A program made the translations under genes and the position numbers. This document shows, one piece after another, positions 7,953-8,766 of a stretch of 8,766 bases of DNA; the first letter of the stretch is position 1; the number at the start of each line of letters is the position of its first letter. The stretch lies in NCBI GenBank assembly GCA_029865665.1, contig JARXAV010000042.1:1-8766 (forward strand), in the 5' to 3' direction. The notes under the pieces are model-generated. The model worked only from the letters and a program-made list of their open reading frames with translations, made no database searches and was not told the DNA's origin. Source of the DNA: Flectobacillus sp. GTDB lineage: Bacteria; Bacteroidota; Bacteroidia; Cytophagales; Spirosomataceae.

Positions 7953-8766
7953 TGAACGATAATACTTGTAATAATAAGGTTGAACGGTATGGATACCGTT
8001 CAATTTTCTTACTTAGTTTGTTCATAACTTTTGGTTCTTTAGGACAACAAATTGAACACCTCAACAGAGGAATTGTTGCTTTTAACCAAGGAAAAGGACA
8101 AGCTTTTGTAAGCTGGCGTTTGTTAGGGACAGAACCTAAAGAGACGGCTTTTAATGTATATAAAACGGCAAAAAATCAGACGGTAAAGCTGAATGCACAG
8201 CCACTTGTTAAAGGAACTAATTTTATTGATGTAGACTACGATTCAACCGTAGCAACGAGTTACACGGTTAAAGTGGTGTTAAAAGGTGTCGAAGATCAAT
8301 CGAAAGAATCGTATTTATTACCTGCTAATGAGCCAAATCGTCAATACCTTTCCATTCCACTTCAGACAATAGCAGGTTATACGCCTAATGATGCCTCTGT
8401 GGGTGATTTAGATGGCGATGGTACGTACGAAATCATTTTGCATCAAACGGGAATTGCTAGAGATAACTCTCAAAAAGGGTTTACCAGTGAGCCTATTTTT
8501 GAAGCGTATAGACTAGATGGTACATTACTTTGGCGTATTAATTTAGGCAAAAATATCCGTGATGGCGCTCACTATACCCAATTTATGGTCTATGATTTAG
8601 ACGGTGATGGAAAGGCGGAATTTGCCTGTAAAACGGCCGATGGTACAGTGGACGGAAAGGGAAAAGTAATTGGCGATGCCAATGCAGACTATCGTAATAA
8701 AGATGGACGAATATTAGATGGCCCTGAGTTTTTTACGATTTTTGACGGACTAACAGGAGCTGCTTT
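7952..8766 (+). CDS. Rhamnogalacturonan lyase, polysaccharide lyase family 11 (3' partial)
   Basis: Predicted secreted endo- or exo-lyase cutting the rhamnose-galacturonic acid backbone of RG-I by beta-elimination. The ATG uses the last A of the dehydrogenase TAA, and the frame stays open for 271 codons to the right edge; PL11 enzymes are about 600 residues, so a little under half is present. A polar leader (residues 1-17) precedes a hydrophobic signal segment (IFLLSLFITFGSLG, 18-31). The N-terminal FnIII-like domain (about 34-123) has IEHLNRGIVAFNQGKG and AFVSWRLLGTEP, characteristic of PL11. The beta-propeller then begins with calcium-binding-type motifs GDLDGDGTYEI (151-161) and YDLDGDGKAEF (214-224), followed by CKTADGTVDG (226-235) and a YRNKDGRILDGPEFF stretch (247-261). 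No in-frame ATG follows Met1 before the mature region, so 7952 is the best start, although a TTG at 8018 cannot be excluded. The leader codons contain a terminator-like hairpin (7976-8010). Confidence 0.92.
   Translation, partial: MNDNTCNNKVERYGYRSIFLLSLFITFGSLGQQIEHLNRGIVAFNQGKGQAFVSWRLLGTEPKETAFNVYKTAKNQTVKLNAQPLVKGTNFIDVDYDSTVATSYTVKVVLKGVEDQSKESYLLPANEPNRQYLSIPLQTIAGYTPNDASVGDLDGDGTYEIILHQTGIARDNSQKGFTSEPIFEAYRLDGTLLWRINLGKNIRDGAHYTQFMVYDLDGDGKAEFACKTADGTVDGKGKVIGDANADYRNKDGRILDGPEFFTIFDGLTGAA
7976..8010 (+). terminator. Terminator-like hairpin inside the start of the PL11 lyase gene
   Basis: TTGAACGGTAT (7980-7990) and ATACCGTTCAA (7993-8003) are perfect 11-nt reverse complements separated by two bases, giving a practical stem of 10 bp with a 4-nt loop. 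A T-rich run TTTTCTT (8004-8010) follows, and AAGG (7976-7979) can pair with its first four bases through two A-U and two G-U pairs. It starts 27 nt after the dehydrogenase stop but lies wholly within lyase codons 9-20. It may terminate the upstream transcript, act as an attenuator, or control lyase translation. The structure is plain in the sequence; its role is inferred. Confidence 0.5.

Overview
The window carries part of a polysaccharide utilization locus (PUL) from a Bacteroidota bacterium. A SusC-type TonB-dependent transporter sits directly before a SusD-type surface lipoprotein, a pairing typical of this phylum. The DNA is AT-rich, and no strong Shine-Dalgarno sequence precedes the starts, which also fits Bacteroidota. 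The style of the proteins suggests an environmental Cytophagales/Spirosomaceae-type organism, but that placement is from memory of family style and is tentative.

Layout, all on the + strand: (1) susC-like transporter, cut by the left edge, ending at 3043; (2) susD-like lipoprotein 3062-5011, 18 bp downstream; (3) a 243-bp gap with an inverted repeat and a strong intrinsic terminator (5153-5192); (4) a CE12-type SGNH rhamnogalacturonan acetylesterase 5255-6583; (5) a 169-bp AT-rich gap; (6) a PQQ-dependent glucose/sorbosone-dehydrogenase-type protein 6753-7952; (7) the N-terminal 271 codons of a PL11 rhamnogalacturonan lyase beginning at 7952, overlapping the previous stop by one base and running off the right edge. 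No tRNA, rRNA, CRISPR array, insertion sequence or convincing minus-strand gene was seen.

The two recognisable carbohydrate-active enzymes point to the same substrate, the rhamnogalacturonan I (RG-I) backbone of pectin. The esterase would remove acetyl groups, the PL11 lyase would cut the rhamnose-galacturonate backbone, and SusCD would bind and import the oligosaccharides. The substrate of SusCD is inferred from its neighbours, not from its own sequence. The dehydrogenase is the unexpected member: it is joined to the lyase by a TAATG stop/start overlap, suggesting that a sugar-oxidation step accompanies pectin breakdown.

The most notable non-coding signal is a perfect 11-bp inverted repeat followed by a T-rich run inside the signal-peptide codons of the lyase, just after the dehydrogenase stop. 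It looks like an intrinsic terminator that translation of the lyase leader would have to disrupt.
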